NCBI GenBank assembly: GCA_021904315.1 | Contig: CM038918.1 | Location: 17,933,349-17,997,348, forward strand | Direction: 5' to 3' | Length of the DNA: 64,000 nt | Source of the DNA: Sphagnum magellanicum | Lineage: Eukaryota > Streptophyta > Sphagnopsida > Sphagnales > Sphagnaceae | Shown here: piece after piece, positions 38,681-53,564 of the stretch | How positions within the stretch are numbered: position 1 is the stretch's first letter | Layout: each line of letters opens with the position of its first letter | Made by a program: the position numbers and the translations under genes | The notes under the pieces: model-generated | The model's database searches: none | Told to the model about the DNA's origin: nothing | What the model saw: only the letters and a program-made list of their open reading frames with translations

Positions 38681-38720
38681 AGGTACGAAAATGTCAATAA
38701 GCAACAAGATACATGAAATA

Positions 38721-38912
38721 ACTGGGGAGCTCCCCTCCAATGGTGTGTTGTCACATTAGTTAGATGTTCCTTCCATCTTCATGTAACCAAGGAGCTTTTG
38801 TCCAATGGTGTGCTGCCACATTAGTCAAACGTTCCTTACATCTTAATGCAACTGGGGAGCTCTTGTCGAATGGTGTGCTGCCACATTAGCGAAACGCTCT
38901 CTTCAATTGATC
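38721..38912. repeat. 65-bp tandem repeat, 3 copies
   Basis: Units begin at 38721, 38786 and 38851. Each carries GGAGCT, AATGGTGTG(C/T)TG(C/T)CACATTAG and a GTTCCTT-like tail. It follows the 195-bp duplication almost directly, so the two may be parts of one complex repeat. Confidence 0.85.
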
Positions 38913-41900
38913 ATGCGTTGAACAGAATTCTCAATTTTATTTATTAAAAAATACAACATTTTTTAGGTTTAAGGTTTGTCTACTAGGGCTTCTCGCGACA
39001 AGAAGATTCCATGAATATCCCACAAAGCTCGTGCAAGGATTGAAGTTTACAAAAGAGAAATTTGCTTATAAAATTTTAGAACTCCTTAAGACCTGTTATC
39101 TCACATTCTATCACATTCTGAACATAATTTGTAGCATTAAATGGACTTTTTGGTGGAAAAGGAGACATTGACATATTCCAACCTTGGATCTGTTGGAAAC
39201 CAAAAAGAAATTGGTTTTCCATATGAACTTCTAAAGATCTTTTGTCAACTTGTTTTTAATCTTCATTTGATTGGTTGATTTGTGTGCTTGTTGGTTTGCC
39301 AAACAACTGCATTTGCCTCCACCATAGACGATACAACAATAATAAACCAAAAAATACAATTGGCAACAACCAATCCAAGGATAAAATTTAGAAGGTTTTT
39401 TATTGACTCTATTCACTCGGTCTACATTTGATTTATTCAATTGTGTCTTTCAATTCATAAACATTATTTGGTTTATCAAACCAGTGTATTTATCTTCACC
39501 ATACACAATAAACTATAATAAGTGAACTATAATAATAAAAACAAGTGGCAACACATAGAGAAAGACCCTGCATGCATGTAGCTCTAAAGTTATTCCTCTT
39601 GACCTTCATCATGTAAGCTATGAACAATCACTCTTCATAGTTGAAAAACTGTCATCTTATGGTTGGCCATTATCGATGAGATTAAAATTTACTTTATTGA
39701 CCATGCGGTTACAAAGTGCTCTACTACAAATTGGACCGATTTGAGCTTGTAAAGCTAGTAAACTTAAGAAAAGCAGAAAACATAAAGCATGATGACAAAT
39801 TGTGTGTGAAATGTATTGTATTAAAATTATTTTGGGTTATTTTTTAATTGGGTAGAAGATTTGTTCAATGGCATTTGCTCGTTAAATGAAGTAAAGCTAA
39901 TAAATAATTGCCAAATGATCATTGTTTTATGACTTAAGTTGTCAATCAAGGTATTACCATAGGCATGGTAGAATATGATATTTCAATCTAAAATGCTATA
40001 ATTAAAATCTAATAAATAATGTTTTTAATTTTATATATTTGTTAATTCAATAATTATGCATGTATAACATAACAATTAGTAATTTTGTAAGCTCATAATT
40101 TAAGTTTTTATTTTTGTGAAATGTTCTACATTAGTTGATAAACTAAGTTACTTAATTAGTGACAATTTTTATCTTGGAACTAATTCAAGTACGAACATGG
40201 TTTGAAATATTTGGTGTGTGAAATATAACTCCAAGTTGTATGTGTCTCAAATTATTTCTGGTGATCTGAGAATTTAATGCATAAAAGTTTGTTATGTAAG
40301 TTTTTTCATATGTTTTGATGAACGTTTCTTGTTTGCATATTGTTATGTTATGCATTTTGACTTGGATTCCTATGTATTACAAGTGAATAGTTTTTCTAAA
40401 TGCATTTAGCTTAATAGTGTTTGAATCAGATTTGTGGGTCACATTGGGTTTTTGGTGTTTTTATGTTACATGGGATGTCATTTGGTGTAATTTGTATTTG
40501 TTGTGTTGCAACTAATAGGAGTTGTATTTGAAGGGTGTTTTTGTTTCCATGAACTAATAATGTTTTGATTTTGTTAATTTTATGTTCATTTGTATTGCAT
40601 CACTCTTTGAGAAATTCAAACCCAACTTGTTTTAAATACCCAAAATATGAAAGCAACGAAGAGGAGAAAAAAAAAAACACATCAAAAGGAAAACCTTATT
40701 CTATCATATAAGGTCCCCTTTTTATTTCTCTATCTATTTTTCCTTTCTTTCTCCATCATTTTGTTATCATTAATGGTAGGCATACCCAAAGAACAACAAC
40801 AACAATAGCAGTAAAGTTTGTTATTGCCACCACCCCCTAAAGCTCAACTCAAGGTTAGGAAGAATGGGATCACCATTCTAGCCTTGGCCCCTATTGGTTT
40901 TTTTGTTGGAAGTAAAATGGGGGGGGGGGGGGGGGGGCATTTTCTTCTTCTTGTTCGTGTTGTCGAGGTTGCACATAATAGGCAAAACATCTCCTACAAC
41001 TATAGCAAATAATGGAAAAAATGGAAAATAAAGAAATGTGGCATTACGACACAAAGGAACTTAACAACACCATTGCCACTCAAATTCAGGCTCTTCTAAA
41101 GCTATCAAGTTCAATGAACTTGGGAGGCTCACAAATATCAAAATAGGTTATAAACAAAGGGATTGGAAGGGTTCAATCTAAACCTCCATTTTTATTTTTC
41201 ATGTTTTTAATTTTTCAAATATGAAAACTAAAAAGTGACAAGTTCAACAGTAATTTAAATTCTAATCCTCCAACCCTAACTTCAACCAACCATGTTCCCA
41301 TTGCAATGTTTATATACATGATGCATATCCTTATTTCACATTACATTTAAAACTATAACAAAATCAATCACAAACTACCAAGGTTATAAAGGTCAAAGTT
41401 TTAAAAATAAATGAAAAGGGGAAATTGTCATGAACATCACTTTCACATGATGAATAAAGTTCATTCATATTGATGTTCATCCATGATTAATAATTAACTC
41501 CCAATTCATTTTTAATTCATTCATAGTTTTTTGAATGGACATTCATAATTAACTTTTAGTTCATTTTTAGTTAAGTTTTAATTAACTCATAATTCAATTG
41601 TAATTAAAAAGCCTTTTCAGACATTTCCCTAGTTGGTCGACACATGGAAATCCTCATGGAAGTTTACTTGAATTAAGTCCCCAAAGGGATATAAATAGAC
41701 ATAATATCCCCATTACTTTCAATATGTTCACTAGCATTTTGAAATACAATTTTACACCATAACCTTGTTATGTTATTTTTGTGTTTACATTCATTTATTA
41801 TAGAAAAAATATGTTTGTACTTTGGTCATGCACACTTCATGTGTTTGATTTTAATCTTTATGTTTTTATCTTAATTATTTTCTTTTGTGTTTTGGAATTA

Positions 41901-42575
41901 GACTTACACCTATCTTTTTTTCATCCATATTTGTAGTTTCATGTTTGCAATGACTAATAAAGGGTTGGTCATCAAACCAACTCCAAGCTAGCCTAACATT
42001 ATGAAAGTGACATTTGCACATTTAGAGTTTTTACTTACAAACACAACAACACAAATGAAATCAAATGCAATTATTTCAAGGAAGGCAAATGAATGAATAG
42101 ACATTTTTTTTTTAATTTAAATGCAAACCTAAGATACTTTTGTGAAGCCAATTATGCCAAATATTCTAGATCATGGACCATGGGTAACAAATGGTGGAAA
42201 CCATATTGGGATTTCAAATCATGTCAAAATGTTTTCAACAATGGCACCATTGATGAAAATGAATGCTTGAGCATAAGAACCACGAGGTGTTGATGAAAAG
42301 CAATATCTTCAACATAGTGAGATCCAACATCAAATTTACTTACCACATCATTTATGTTGGTGGACATAATTTTTAACCATTTGGGAACGTTGAATTCTAG
42401 TAGTGTACCAAATGATTTCAAGGAAAAAGTTTATTATATTTCAAAAATAAGGGCACCAAATAATTTATTGGGGGCAACAATAATGGTGTACCAAACACCA
42501 TTGTATTCTGTTGAAACATTCATTATTAATATCCAACCAAAAACCCACAACGATGTGTTAATCAACAACTACATT
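38913..42575. other. AT-rich spacer, no gene seen
   Basis: AT-rich spacer with poly(A/T) runs. A diverged direct repeat at ~39285-39370 and ~39465-39555 shares GGTTT...CACCATA...ATAATAA...GGCAAC. A G19 run sits at 40919-40937. No coding remnant was recognised. Confidence 0.5.
40919..40937 (+). repeat. G19 homopolymer
   Basis: Nineteen consecutive G residues in otherwise AT-rich DNA. Its true length is uncertain because homopolymers are error-prone in assemblies. Confidence 0.8.
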
Positions 42576-43374
42576 GGGTGAAAGCACATTAGAGGGGGGC
42601 CAAAAATGTTGTCACATTGTACTGTTTTCCAAGGGTGTCCACATTTGAACTTCAACCATGGTAATATTAGAACATATTTTTCCAAAATTTTACATAATAT
42701 GGTAGATTATAACACAAAGAATTCAATTGCCAAAAAATTCTTTTTTCCAACTTATATTGTGAGGTTCCAAAATATATTTGTGGCAAAAAAAATGTACATC
42801 ACTATGTACTAAAATATGCAAATATATTCAAAAAATGATTGAAATGATTTTTAGTCTTTATGAAATTTGTAATATCTATTAAACATTGTGATTTCATATT
42901 ATTAGAATAAGTTTGTGAGCCATGTGAAAAGTTTGATAATTATCATATCACAAATAGGTGTTTTTGGGGGTTATGACCATAAGTATGTGGTAAATTCTTA
43001 TTTTGACAAACTATCATTTTCAAATGGAAGATCACAAAAGATGTGAAGTGGGTAATTTTTTTAATTTTCATTTCATACATTTTTTGGCTAAAATAATTCA
43101 AACCCAAACCTAGTGACCCCAAAAGCAAAAACAATCTATATTATATTATATATACCATAAATATATTTAATATTCCTTGAATTTAAGCTTTTACAATTTA
43201 TTTATTTATTTCAAATAACATCATATATCATTAACTTTATGAAAATCAAAATAGCAAACCCAAAAACCAAAAGTGAAACCCCAAATTAAATGTAATATGT
43301 TTTGCAAAAATATATTTTACATACATGTTGAGAAAGTGCCCAAAGTGCCCCCCCCATAGTGTGCTTTCACCCCA
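42576..43374. mobile_element. Non-autonomous TIR element, copy A (~799 bp)
   Basis: The left end reads GGGTGAAAGCACATTAGAGG. The right end, reverse-complemented, reads GGGTGAAAGCACACTATGGG. A direct CATT lies on each side, which may be a 4-bp target duplication or chance. The interior aligns in order with copy B at 48640-49405, including ATTGAAATGATTTTTA and CATAAGTATGTGGTAAATT. No transposase frame is present. The superfamily is not clear from the ends. Confidence 0.7.
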
Positions 43375-46300
43375 TTATTTGAAGTGGCGAACACCAAGAT
43401 GCTAGATGTGTTGGAAAAGGATTTAGTACCAACAACAATTTCTTAGGTTATTTCTAAGTCTAATAAAACATAAGGTTCCAAAACAAAATTTTGGCATGCA
43501 ACTAGGATTAAATTTTTAAACCTTTTGGTGCATATAACCATTAATATAATAAGAATTATTCTCAATGTGGTTGTGGTGCGTGATGTAAAGGAGTTTTTTC
43601 CCAATCAAAAAGGTGTTGGCACGATGATATTGGCCCTAAGGTAGATGCAAGCTACATTGGCTCAAAAGCAGCAAGAATCCTAGTCCCAAAAATCCAAATA
43701 AATGGAAAAATTAACATTATAATGGAAAAAAAAGTTAAAAACCAACGTTAAGTGGGCTCTATGTGGTAATTAATCAATTAATATAATTGATACAAAAAGG
43801 TACCCATCTAGAGAACTCTTTATTTTACATATTAAGTGGGAAAAAATCAATCCAACAAAAAATGACTAAAATTGGGACTTTTGAAAATAAAGCCCAAATC
43901 TAGTCATTCAAAAGTCCATAGTTTTTTCTTGGTTAAAGTTTTGGTTACAATTTTTTTCAATGCATATTTGTTTTTCCATCATGTATCATATATTGAGTTC
44001 CTATAAAAAAATATTGAGATGAAATCATAACCAAAAAAATCATTTGAATGTTAATGCAAAACCTAGATTATAGTCCATGTGTCCATTTTAAAATTCCATT
44101 ACTATATGATTGGTGTATGTTTATTGAATTTCACCGCTTCATAAATATTCTTATTCGAGTTGGCAATCTTAATTCATTAATGTTTTGTCAAATTGCTGAT
44201 TTTACAATGCGTTTATGACATTTGAATAAAATTCACTTTGCAAAAAGTCCATAAGGATGCAAAAAATGAACCACCTCATCTTGCATTTACCCCCCAAAGG
44301 ATTTTGCTAGATGTAAAAATTCAGCCTCTTATGTTGTGTAAAGCAAAAATGGAGGGTCATGTATTGATCGATATTGATTTCAAGCTATGTGTCAAATATA
44401 AGATAATGATATAACTTGGAAAATATTAAAGGACTTAATAAACAAGGAGTTTGATGATAAACACAAACTATATAGTTTTATTGCTTGAATCAAGGCATGA
44501 TGCAAGTTAGGCATGAAATAGATTTTGAATACAAAAGTCACAACTTGAAATGGAAAAATTGAAGGGTGGTGTTTTTTGGACTTTTTTTAATATTAGTCAA
44601 TGGAACCTTTGAAAGGATCATCAACCTTTTGGAAATTTTTGCCAATTAATCTTTTTATAAGTTTATATTAAATAACATTTTAAAAACATTTTTCAATCAA
44701 ATTTTCTAAAATCTTTTGTCAATTATTCTTTTAGAAAAAGTCATATCTTCTAAAATATTATAAACATATTTTTCATGGATATTTACAAAAAATTCCAAAA
44801 ACTTCCTTTATAATGTATTGTCTATGACACCATGTCCGTACCAAATCTTGACATTGATTGATGGGTCCAAAAAATCTTGAAAACTAACAAACATAATATT
44901 GTGATCCAAATTAAGCCCAAAAACCTAACAAAGTATACCATATTATCAGCCCAATTTATGGCTATGCATGCTACATATTATAACACATTGGTTGGAAAAG
45001 TGGTTTTATATCCTATAGAGGTTACATATTGGGAAAAAACCTCATACTATTGATGGGATGGCAAACAAGATATAATTGTAAGGTTTTCTTGCCAATAAAA
45101 TTTATGGGAAGGCAAGTAGGAAAGTTTAATAAATCAACTATGTTGATTGAATTTTCATGTTTTCCCCAAGGATTCAACTATTGGAAGGTAACATAAATGA
45201 CCTGGGTGAACCTCCTTATGGTGAATTGGTGATGAAAGGGATAAGCAAATGTTATTCATCTAAAAGTTGACATTAAATCCCATGCCGCCATGGGGTATGT
45301 TGTAAAAATTACAAACATGGCCAATCACTACATTCATTAAGTTTGGTAGATTCTACGATTGTTAAGCCCATAGATATTCGTGATTGCTAATAATGGATCA
45401 TAATGATTAAAAGCATTGTATATTAAAATTATTTAGTCGGATATTCCCAAGGAAGGGATATGCTTCCTAAAGTTGTTTGGATGCATTAGTTTCAATTTGA
45501 TTACAATACTACCTAATGGCATCCAAGTTTAGGAATACCAATATGTGAAAAAGGATCCACAAGTTAAGTAGGCCTCCATGTATCATATCATGATGTTGTA
45601 ACAATATCCCAAGTCATTGCCAACATTAATGATACAAGGTTACCAATGTTCCTTACTAAGTTACATCAAATTTTTAGGTGCACCAAATTTGGATAGGTAT
45701 GGATTAGTTGATTCAGTCATCTCAAGATAGTTGTGTTAGGGTCTTTCATAGGCTAATATTGGCTAAGGACTTTTAGACGTGATATTAAAATTATTTTGGG
45801 AATTGAATTGGGTTTTGTAATATTTGCAAACCATAGATATGCAAAACATATGCATAATTTTTGGAAAATGTTTTGTGATTGGGAGAGTTTCAATGCGTAT
45901 AATCACAATAACACATACCATAGCAAATGTAATGCTTGCTTAGTTTTTTCATGTTTTAAAGTCATAATTTGATGTTGAAATGATAAGATTTGTATAAGTA
46001 GTTGTATTTTGAATGTATCGTGGAAACACGTAAATTAATTTTGAAATTAATCTAATGAGTAAGAAATTAGAAAAAACATTCATTGAACATTCTAACATTT
46101 GTTTTTAAGTAGTAAAATGACTTGTAAATGGATTTGAATTTTTTTGAAAATTGATTTTTTTGTCAAATTTTTAACATAAACCTTAATAAAATAATATGAT
46201 TTTTTTTTTAAATTTAGATTTTTTCGAAGATGATTATCCCAAGAATATTATTAAAATATTTCTCAAATAGTTATCACAAAAATAATCAAAAAGTAGGCAG

Positions 46301-48639
46301 ATGTGCTTCATGTTATCCTATTTGCACCCCAACCAGTTTTTTTTATCAACATGGTAACAAATTCAAGCTTAAATTGGGAAGCTAATGTAAATTGGATGCT
46401 ACAATAATCAGCGTGTGTCCATTGGTTCCATTGTATCTCGACTAACTTAACATCACTAAAGATGATTTAACAAAAATATCAACTTATCTCGAGGTTGCCC
46501 ACTTGCTTGGTGAATATTATATTGGATCTAAAACAACAACCATGCACAATATGTCATAATGACTAACCATATTTAATAGTGGTCAATAAGGTTGGACTTC
46601 CACAAGTAGCCTTATCAACATTTTTAATTGTTTTATATTTTCATGCACTTCGAAATGGAGGCCTACGCATGGTTTATGACTCCATATCATTTAAATATAA
46701 TACCCTAATATAGATGAGAGGGAGCAAGCCATGGGCTTTTACACTAGCATCACATCCATGTCATGGGCACGAAAATGATCAAAACAATAGAAATTCCAAA
46801 GGACATGAACCAACCATGACAAAGGCAAAACTAATTTTAAGTTCAAACATGAAACACAAAAATCAAAGATCTAAAAATATGAAGAGTGCAACATAAATAA
46901 TTCAAATGAAGTTTTATTGTGAAAACATAAAAATAACAAAACATGGCTATGGTGCAAAATCATACCCAAACCTAGTGTTGAACACATTAAAAGTCACATG
47001 AATGGAACCAATTTTATTTGTATCTTACTCCAAGGGAAAAATCTCAAAATTGGTGAAAACATTGTCAAAGGAGTCAAGGGCACCAAGGACTACACATGAT
47101 GTGTGTCATTTCTACATCGGTTCATAATTTAAAATAATATATTTTGGACACCTAGTTTAACATTGCATGTTAGATATAAATATGTTTTAACTACAAATTA
47201 ATTTTACATCATATATATTATGCATTCATGTTTTCTATCACATGAATATGAATATTTTGTGTGTGAAGGCCACATTTTTAAATCCATAATTTTTAAGGTC
47301 AAAAACACATTTGAACCAAATAGGCTCAAATAAGTTATATAAACAATTTTCATTAGTTCAGATCATTTTTCTTTTTTAATCACCAATGTTAAAATCCTTT
47401 TTAATTTTCAAACGAATTAGTGCACATTTGGTAGGAAAGAAGGATGTTTTGTAAAAAAAGAGGATTGTCCACTCTTAAGGTTTGAATGTTTTGAACATGC
47501 AAAAAAAAATTGATTTGTGTCAAGCTTTGAACATATAAACTTTGCAATTATATGAAAAATATTCCAAAAATAATTATGACAATCCAAACTATTATGATTT
47601 TTTTATGATCTTTCAAACATACAAAATTGTAGTTTTAAGGAGTGTCCACTCACTTGGGTGGCTCCTTTGACTATGTTTTTACCCAAATATTAAAACTAAT
47701 TCAAAATGTTTCAAAATGTGTCAAATTAATTGAAAATATCTCAAAATATCTCCATAAACCTTCTTGGAAGCCTTCTTAATTAACTTATGGATGAACATCA
47801 TCCATGCAAGTGTTGATGATGATGTTAACAATGATGTATTGTACATGATGTCTAGACGTTGATCGTGAGAAGTCATGCCTTTTTTTTATAAAGCAGTCCA
47901 TAAACATATTTTGGGGTAGGTCATGGATTTTAACTACCTCACATGGATTTTTAATTTATCATTGGTAGAACAAATACATTTTGCCCAATCACATCCACCC
48001 ATTACACCCCATCCTTGTACCTTTGGTTGGAACACTATGAGCCAAGCCTGACTTGCCTTATATTTGCATTGGTGCAAGGGGGGCTGATGTTACGATAAAT
48101 TGAATTTGTACATCCTTACTTGGAAATTATGGATCAAGAATGTCACAATGTTTTTTTTATATATCAAAAAGGACGTTAATGATGTGAGGGCACAAGGAAA
48201 ATACACCAATTCCTCGTATTTTACATATTAGTCATAAACCATGAATAATGGGAATAATTTGTCATCCTAGCCCAAAGTATAGGGAAACACAAAAATATGG
48301 GAATCGAATATTGATCCAATAATTAAAGAAGGTGAAATGTGTAAGGCACAATGATACTACATAATTACACTAAATGTTTTGCATTCAATTTGAAAAAAAA
48401 TGCCAATTGAAAGGACAACAAGTCCATATCACACTAGAAGATGAAAATCTAATTTTCATGCAACTTACAAGCTTAATGAGGTAAAGTTATGTGATTTTTT
48501 TAGTAGAATTATATGAATGTGAGTATACTTCAACAACACCAAGAAGGATAATTAGTCTAAGCATTGTTAGAAACTAGTTGTATTAATAGTGGTTTGACCC
48601 TTTGCTTTGAAAAAAAACCCTATAGAATTTTAAAGATTC
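43375..48639. other. AT-rich spacer, no gene seen
   Basis: More than 5 kb of AT-rich DNA with only one ORF of 60 codons. 44900-45700 has a somewhat more coding-like base composition, but I could not read any known domain on either strand. Confidence 0.45.
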
Positions 48640-49405
48640 AAATGAAAGCATCTTACAATGACCCCCTTTGTGTAGTTGCATTGTACTTTTTTTTGGGTGG
48701 TCATTTTTTAACCTAAACCATGTCAAAACTACAAAGGATTTTCAAAATGTTTTTGCATATTATGGTAAAACATAACCCAGAAAAAAAAGAAGAAAAAAAA
48801 ATCATTTTCTCTTTATATTATGGTGGCTTGGAGTATATTTGCATGTAAAAAGAGACATGTCATAGCGTATTCAAAAATGAAAATATATTCCAAGAATGAT
48901 TGAAATGATTTTTAACATTTATGAAATTTATAGTTGTTATTTCACATGTTATTTCACATAATTTAAACCAAATTTGTGAACCATCTTTTTTTTGGATGAT
49001 TTTCATGTCATAAATGGGGTTTTAAAATAATTATGTTCATAAGTATGTGGTAAATTGACATTTTCACAAACTCGCAAATCGAATGTGACAAGTGTTTTGA
49101 GGTTTATAATTTTAAATTTTTTTTAATGAAATTAAATACTAGGGCAATTTGAAATGACAAAATGAGTTATGTTATATTATGTACATAGAAATATACCCAT
49201 GGTTTTTTTTTACATTATTATATTATTATTATGATTAAATAATAATAAATAACATTATTTTCATAAAAATTGAAAATTGAAAACCAAAACACTAAAATTA
49301 AAACTCAAAATCAAATGGACTACATTTTGTGGAATTCATACAAAAATATCTTTAATATTGGATGGAAAAGTGCCACAAAGGGGGTCACTATAATGTGCTT
49401 TCACC
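48640..49405. mobile_element. Non-autonomous TIR element, copy B (~766 bp)
   Basis: Same family as copy A. The left end has TGAAAGCATCTTACAATGAC and the right end, reverse-complemented, GGGTGAAAGCACATTATAGT. The inverted repeats continue into a shared GACCCCCTTTGTG. The first three G residues of the left end have become A, and no clear target duplication remains, so this copy is older or more decayed. Confidence 0.7.
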
Positions 49406-51233
49406 CAATCATGGATAAAGTGTTGGTAGATATTAGTTTTGCCAATGTTATATAGACGACATTGTCATTTTTAACCTAACTTTAGGGAATCACATGTAAC
49501 ATATAGAAAAAGTGTTTGATTAATTTACAAAATAGAACCTTAAGTTGCATCTTAACAAATGCTATTTTTTCTTAAACTAAGGTGGAATATTTACAACATG
49601 TCATGATTTATATTGTGTGAAATCAAAGTATATTTGTGGCAAAATAATACATATAATGATGTATTAAAAATTACAAATGTAATCATAATATGTTCATTTA
49701 ATAACCAAATCAAATCAAATTTCTCCCATCTATATAATATAATATGATTCAATCAATTTTGATCCAATTAAAATATTTTATTAAAAAAATCAAGAAAATT
49801 GTTAAAAGCTTGTTTTATAGACATCTTGGCCATAAGTGTTGGAAAACATGGAGTTTTTTGGGCAAATCACATATGCTTTTGTAGATAATAAGATTTCTAA
49901 ATTGGCCCTTTTTTTAAATTCCATTTACAGTGCACATTCAGAAGTTATATGAAGCTGGAAAATAAGTTATCATGATATGTAATTTGGATGCCATTGTATT
50001 GTTGCATACTTTGTGTAGATGTAACCACTACTTTTTATATATGGGTTGTTAGATTGATTGATGTTTTTTAACACAATTAGATGGCACTAACTTTTTGGAA
50101 ATTCAAAAATCGATGACCCCACAAACCAAAAATGAAGTTTGTCAAGTAGCCAATAAGGAGATTGCAATGTGTCCATGCACAAAATTATTCTAGTTGTTGG
50201 ATTTGATGTTAGGGAAAATGTGACAATATATATTAATTGTCAATTGTTTGTGGGTGTGCACATGGCTAATTATTTTTATGTAAATCGAATTGGGGATCCC
50301 CATGTGTCCAATTACGGCTACAATTTTTTCAAGATAGATACCTATTTCAAGGCATGGTTCACATGACAATTTTTTTATGTAAAACAAATTAAGGATAACC
50401 ACATGTCAATTAAATGGTCTTCATTAATGTTTTTGGCCTCCCACACACCCAAATTCTTCTAGAATTGTAAAATGGGCCAATATTTGTCAATAGAATGGGC
50501 TCCCACATACCCGACTATTTTTACGGTTAAATGAATCTTGAATCACCATGTGACCATTTGAAGATTAACTCCTTTAACTATTTTGGGTGCTCACATGGCC
50601 TTTTTTTGTTATAGCAAATGGACATGTTCCATTTGAAAACACATTCTTTTAAGTTATCGAAAGATTTAGAAGGAAAATACATGTGAAAATAGTACACATG
50701 CCATGAGTCTAAACACATACAACCATTAACAATTATTCTTCATTAACAATTTCATATTAAAAACATCCTTTTGCACCCACATTGTGAGCTTTCGGCTATA
50801 GTATCCATGACATTCAATTATAATGCAAGTTGTAACGATAATAACAATATTCAATTGAAGAAAAACAAAAAGTAATTCACAAGACACAATTTGAGATCTA
50901 AAGGGAAGAGTGTGGATTGTAAATTGAATGGATTATTCATCAATGAAGCTTGATTACAGGCTAACATGTTGTAATATTTCAAGTAAAAAAAATCCTACCT
51001 AACTATGCACTAAAAACAATAGTCTATTGCTTACAAAGATAATATGTTAGTCACCATTGTTGTTACTACACGAATTAATATCACTATCATAATGGATTAT
51101 TGATCAAACACCATCACTATGGATCATTGATCAATAACCATAATTCTTACCACCACCATCATTCTAGTAATCTATTTTAATATTTAGATAATCATAATTG
51201 ATTTATTGCTTTTTCGACGATACCACTAAACGA
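49406..51233. other. AT-rich spacer beyond the copia 3' end
   Basis: No gene seen. ~49600-49680 has words shared with 42690-42840 (for example TATATTTGTGGCAAAA), so another fragment of the TIR family may lie here. The 3' LTR expected below 51234 for the copia element could not be recognised. Confidence 0.4.
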
Positions 51234-51572
51234 TTAATCCTTAGATGGTTGTAGTCCTAAAATTTCCATACACACCATGTGTTTTTTTCTAAAGACAACT
51301 TTGGTCAACATGTGTATAACCATTTTTATAGTTAGAACATATGCAAAATTGATCGCTTTTGCACTTACCATTTCCTTAACATAATGATGTTGTATATCTA
51401 TGTGTTTAGTCTTGGAATGATATATCAAATTTTGTATAAATGACAAACAACCTTGGTTGTCTAAAAATACGAGTGTGTTTTCTTTTTGTTTGAATCCCAA
51501 TTCACCAAGATAATTACAAAACCAAATGGCTGGTGTAAATGTTTGTAATGTAGCCATGTACTCTACTCCCAT
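51234..51572 (-). pseudogene. copia RNase H fragment
   Basis: 112-codon frame with the copia RNase H signature: GVEYMA at the start, FLDNQGC around the catalytic Asp, and TKHIDIQHHYVKE. It ends in the usual ...LTK...LG region. It has no working upstream polyprotein. Confidence 0.85.
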
Positions 51573-51779
51573 GGTGGAGAGAACGATTATGGGTTGCTTA
51601 CATGAAGACCAACTTATTGCTCCATTATTTCAAAGGAAGACATAACTTTTAGTTAATTCCCTTGTTTGTAATCTCCACCCAATTTGCATCATAGTATCCC
51701 CAAGTGGCCATGTCATCTATGGCCTTGTATTGTGCAACCAGTAGTCATTGGTTCCTTGTAAGTAATGTAGAATCCTCCT

Positions 51780-52920
51780 AATAGCTTGTTAATGATCCAT
51801 TTTCAATCTATGCATGAACTAGCTCACTATGCCTACAACCATGGCTAGATCTAATATTGTGGCAATCATCACAAACACGAGTTTGCCCATAGCTTTTTGA
51901 AAGGGGATCTCTTGTATCATTTTATATTCTTCTTATGTCTGTCATTTGTTATGGTGGAAAACTTGACATTGACATCTAATGGCATGGAAATTGGTTTACA
52001 AACATGCATGCAAAAACGTATCAGCGTTTCATGTATGTGCTTCCATGGTCCCAACTAGATGGTCTTCAACATATGATCCTTTTTCACTTTAATGCCCAAA
52101 CAATACTCCATCTCCCCAAGATCTTTCATCTCAAACTCCTATGATAAAAGATCTTTCACTTTGTTCACTACCCATAATTCTTTGTTAATGATGAGTAAGT
52201 CATCAACATATAAGGCTAAAATATGATCACCCTTTTGCTCTCTCTTAAAACATAAACATTGTGATTTGGCTCATACCTACAAAATCCACATTTTGTAAGA
52301 ATTTTGTTGATATGTCCATTCCAAACCCCTCACGTTTATTTAAGGCCATATATGGCCTTGTTCAATTTGCAAATCAAGTCTCCCTATCTAGTAACCTTGT
52401 ACCTTTTAGGTTGGTTCATTTTATTTTTTTCATTTAGTTGTCCATTAAAAAAAGTTGATTTTACATCCTTAAATGGTGTATTTCAAGGTTTTCAAACCCA
52501 AAATCATAGAAATGTACAGATAGAAATGAATTTTGCCGCAAGTGCAAACATTTCACCAAAATTAACACCATGAGTTTGGGTAAATCCTCTAGCCATTAGT
52601 CTAGGTTTGAACTTGTCTATCTCCTAGTTTGCCTTTCACTTTATCTGAAAAACCCATTTGGAGCTTACAAATTTTCTTCCTTTAGGAAGAGGTTAGAGTT
52701 CCCAAGTGTCAATATTCTTGAATGAATTGATTTCTTCATTCACTACTTTTTTCCATCTTTCACCATTTACTATGTTCATTGCTTCAACAAATGTAATTGG
52801 TTCACATGTAGCCACCATGCCAACAAAATGATCAATAATGTTTTTTGGTGCTCCTTTGAGGCGTCTTAACCTTCATGATCTTACATTCTACTACTACAAG
52901 TTCTCCAAGGCTCTTTCATG
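51780..52920 (-). pseudogene. copia reverse transcriptase, frame-broken
   Basis: The minus strand carries the ARGFTQTHGVNFGE block near 52560-52610 and the YVDD catalytic motif at 52199-52210, in the order expected for copia RT. In-frame stops and frameshifts between them show decay. Confidence 0.8.
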
Positions 52921-53564
52921 TAGTGTGATATCAAAAGGCAAGATGACTTCAAATTCACAGACCTTGGGTGTAGTTGTGTCATGCTCCAAGATTATGTTGT
53001 CCTTTACATGTTCCAAATTGATCACCTCTAACAGGTTTGCATGATCAATCACTACATCATCATAAGGCTCCCATCCTTCTTCAAATTGTTTAGTTCGCAC
53101 TGTTGATGAAAGTGCCTGGTCCCTAATTTTTTATTCCTTCTCTTTTGTCTGCACAAAGGATTGATGCCTTCCATCATTGAGTTTTTCATTGAAAATTACA
53201 TTTTGGCTTATATTATTTTCCAATTTTTTGAATAATTAATTTGTAACCTTTGGACTCCAAACTATAGCCCACAAATACACATTTTGTGGATTTTGGCTCT
53301 AGCTTTGTCCTTGTTCAATTGGTTTGTAAGTGTAGGCTTCACATCCAAAAACCTCTAAATGCTTCACAAAAGGTTTTTTCCTACCATAGGCTTCTTTTGG
53401 AGTCATTTGATCCAAAGACTTATGAGGCACAATCAAGCCTTGAAGTATGTTGCTATGTTGATAGCTTCCACCCAAAACCTTGTACTTAAGGCATGTTGTT
53501 TTTGTAGCATACATTGAATAGCTTCCACAATAGTTTTGTTCACCCATTTGGCCACACCATTTTG

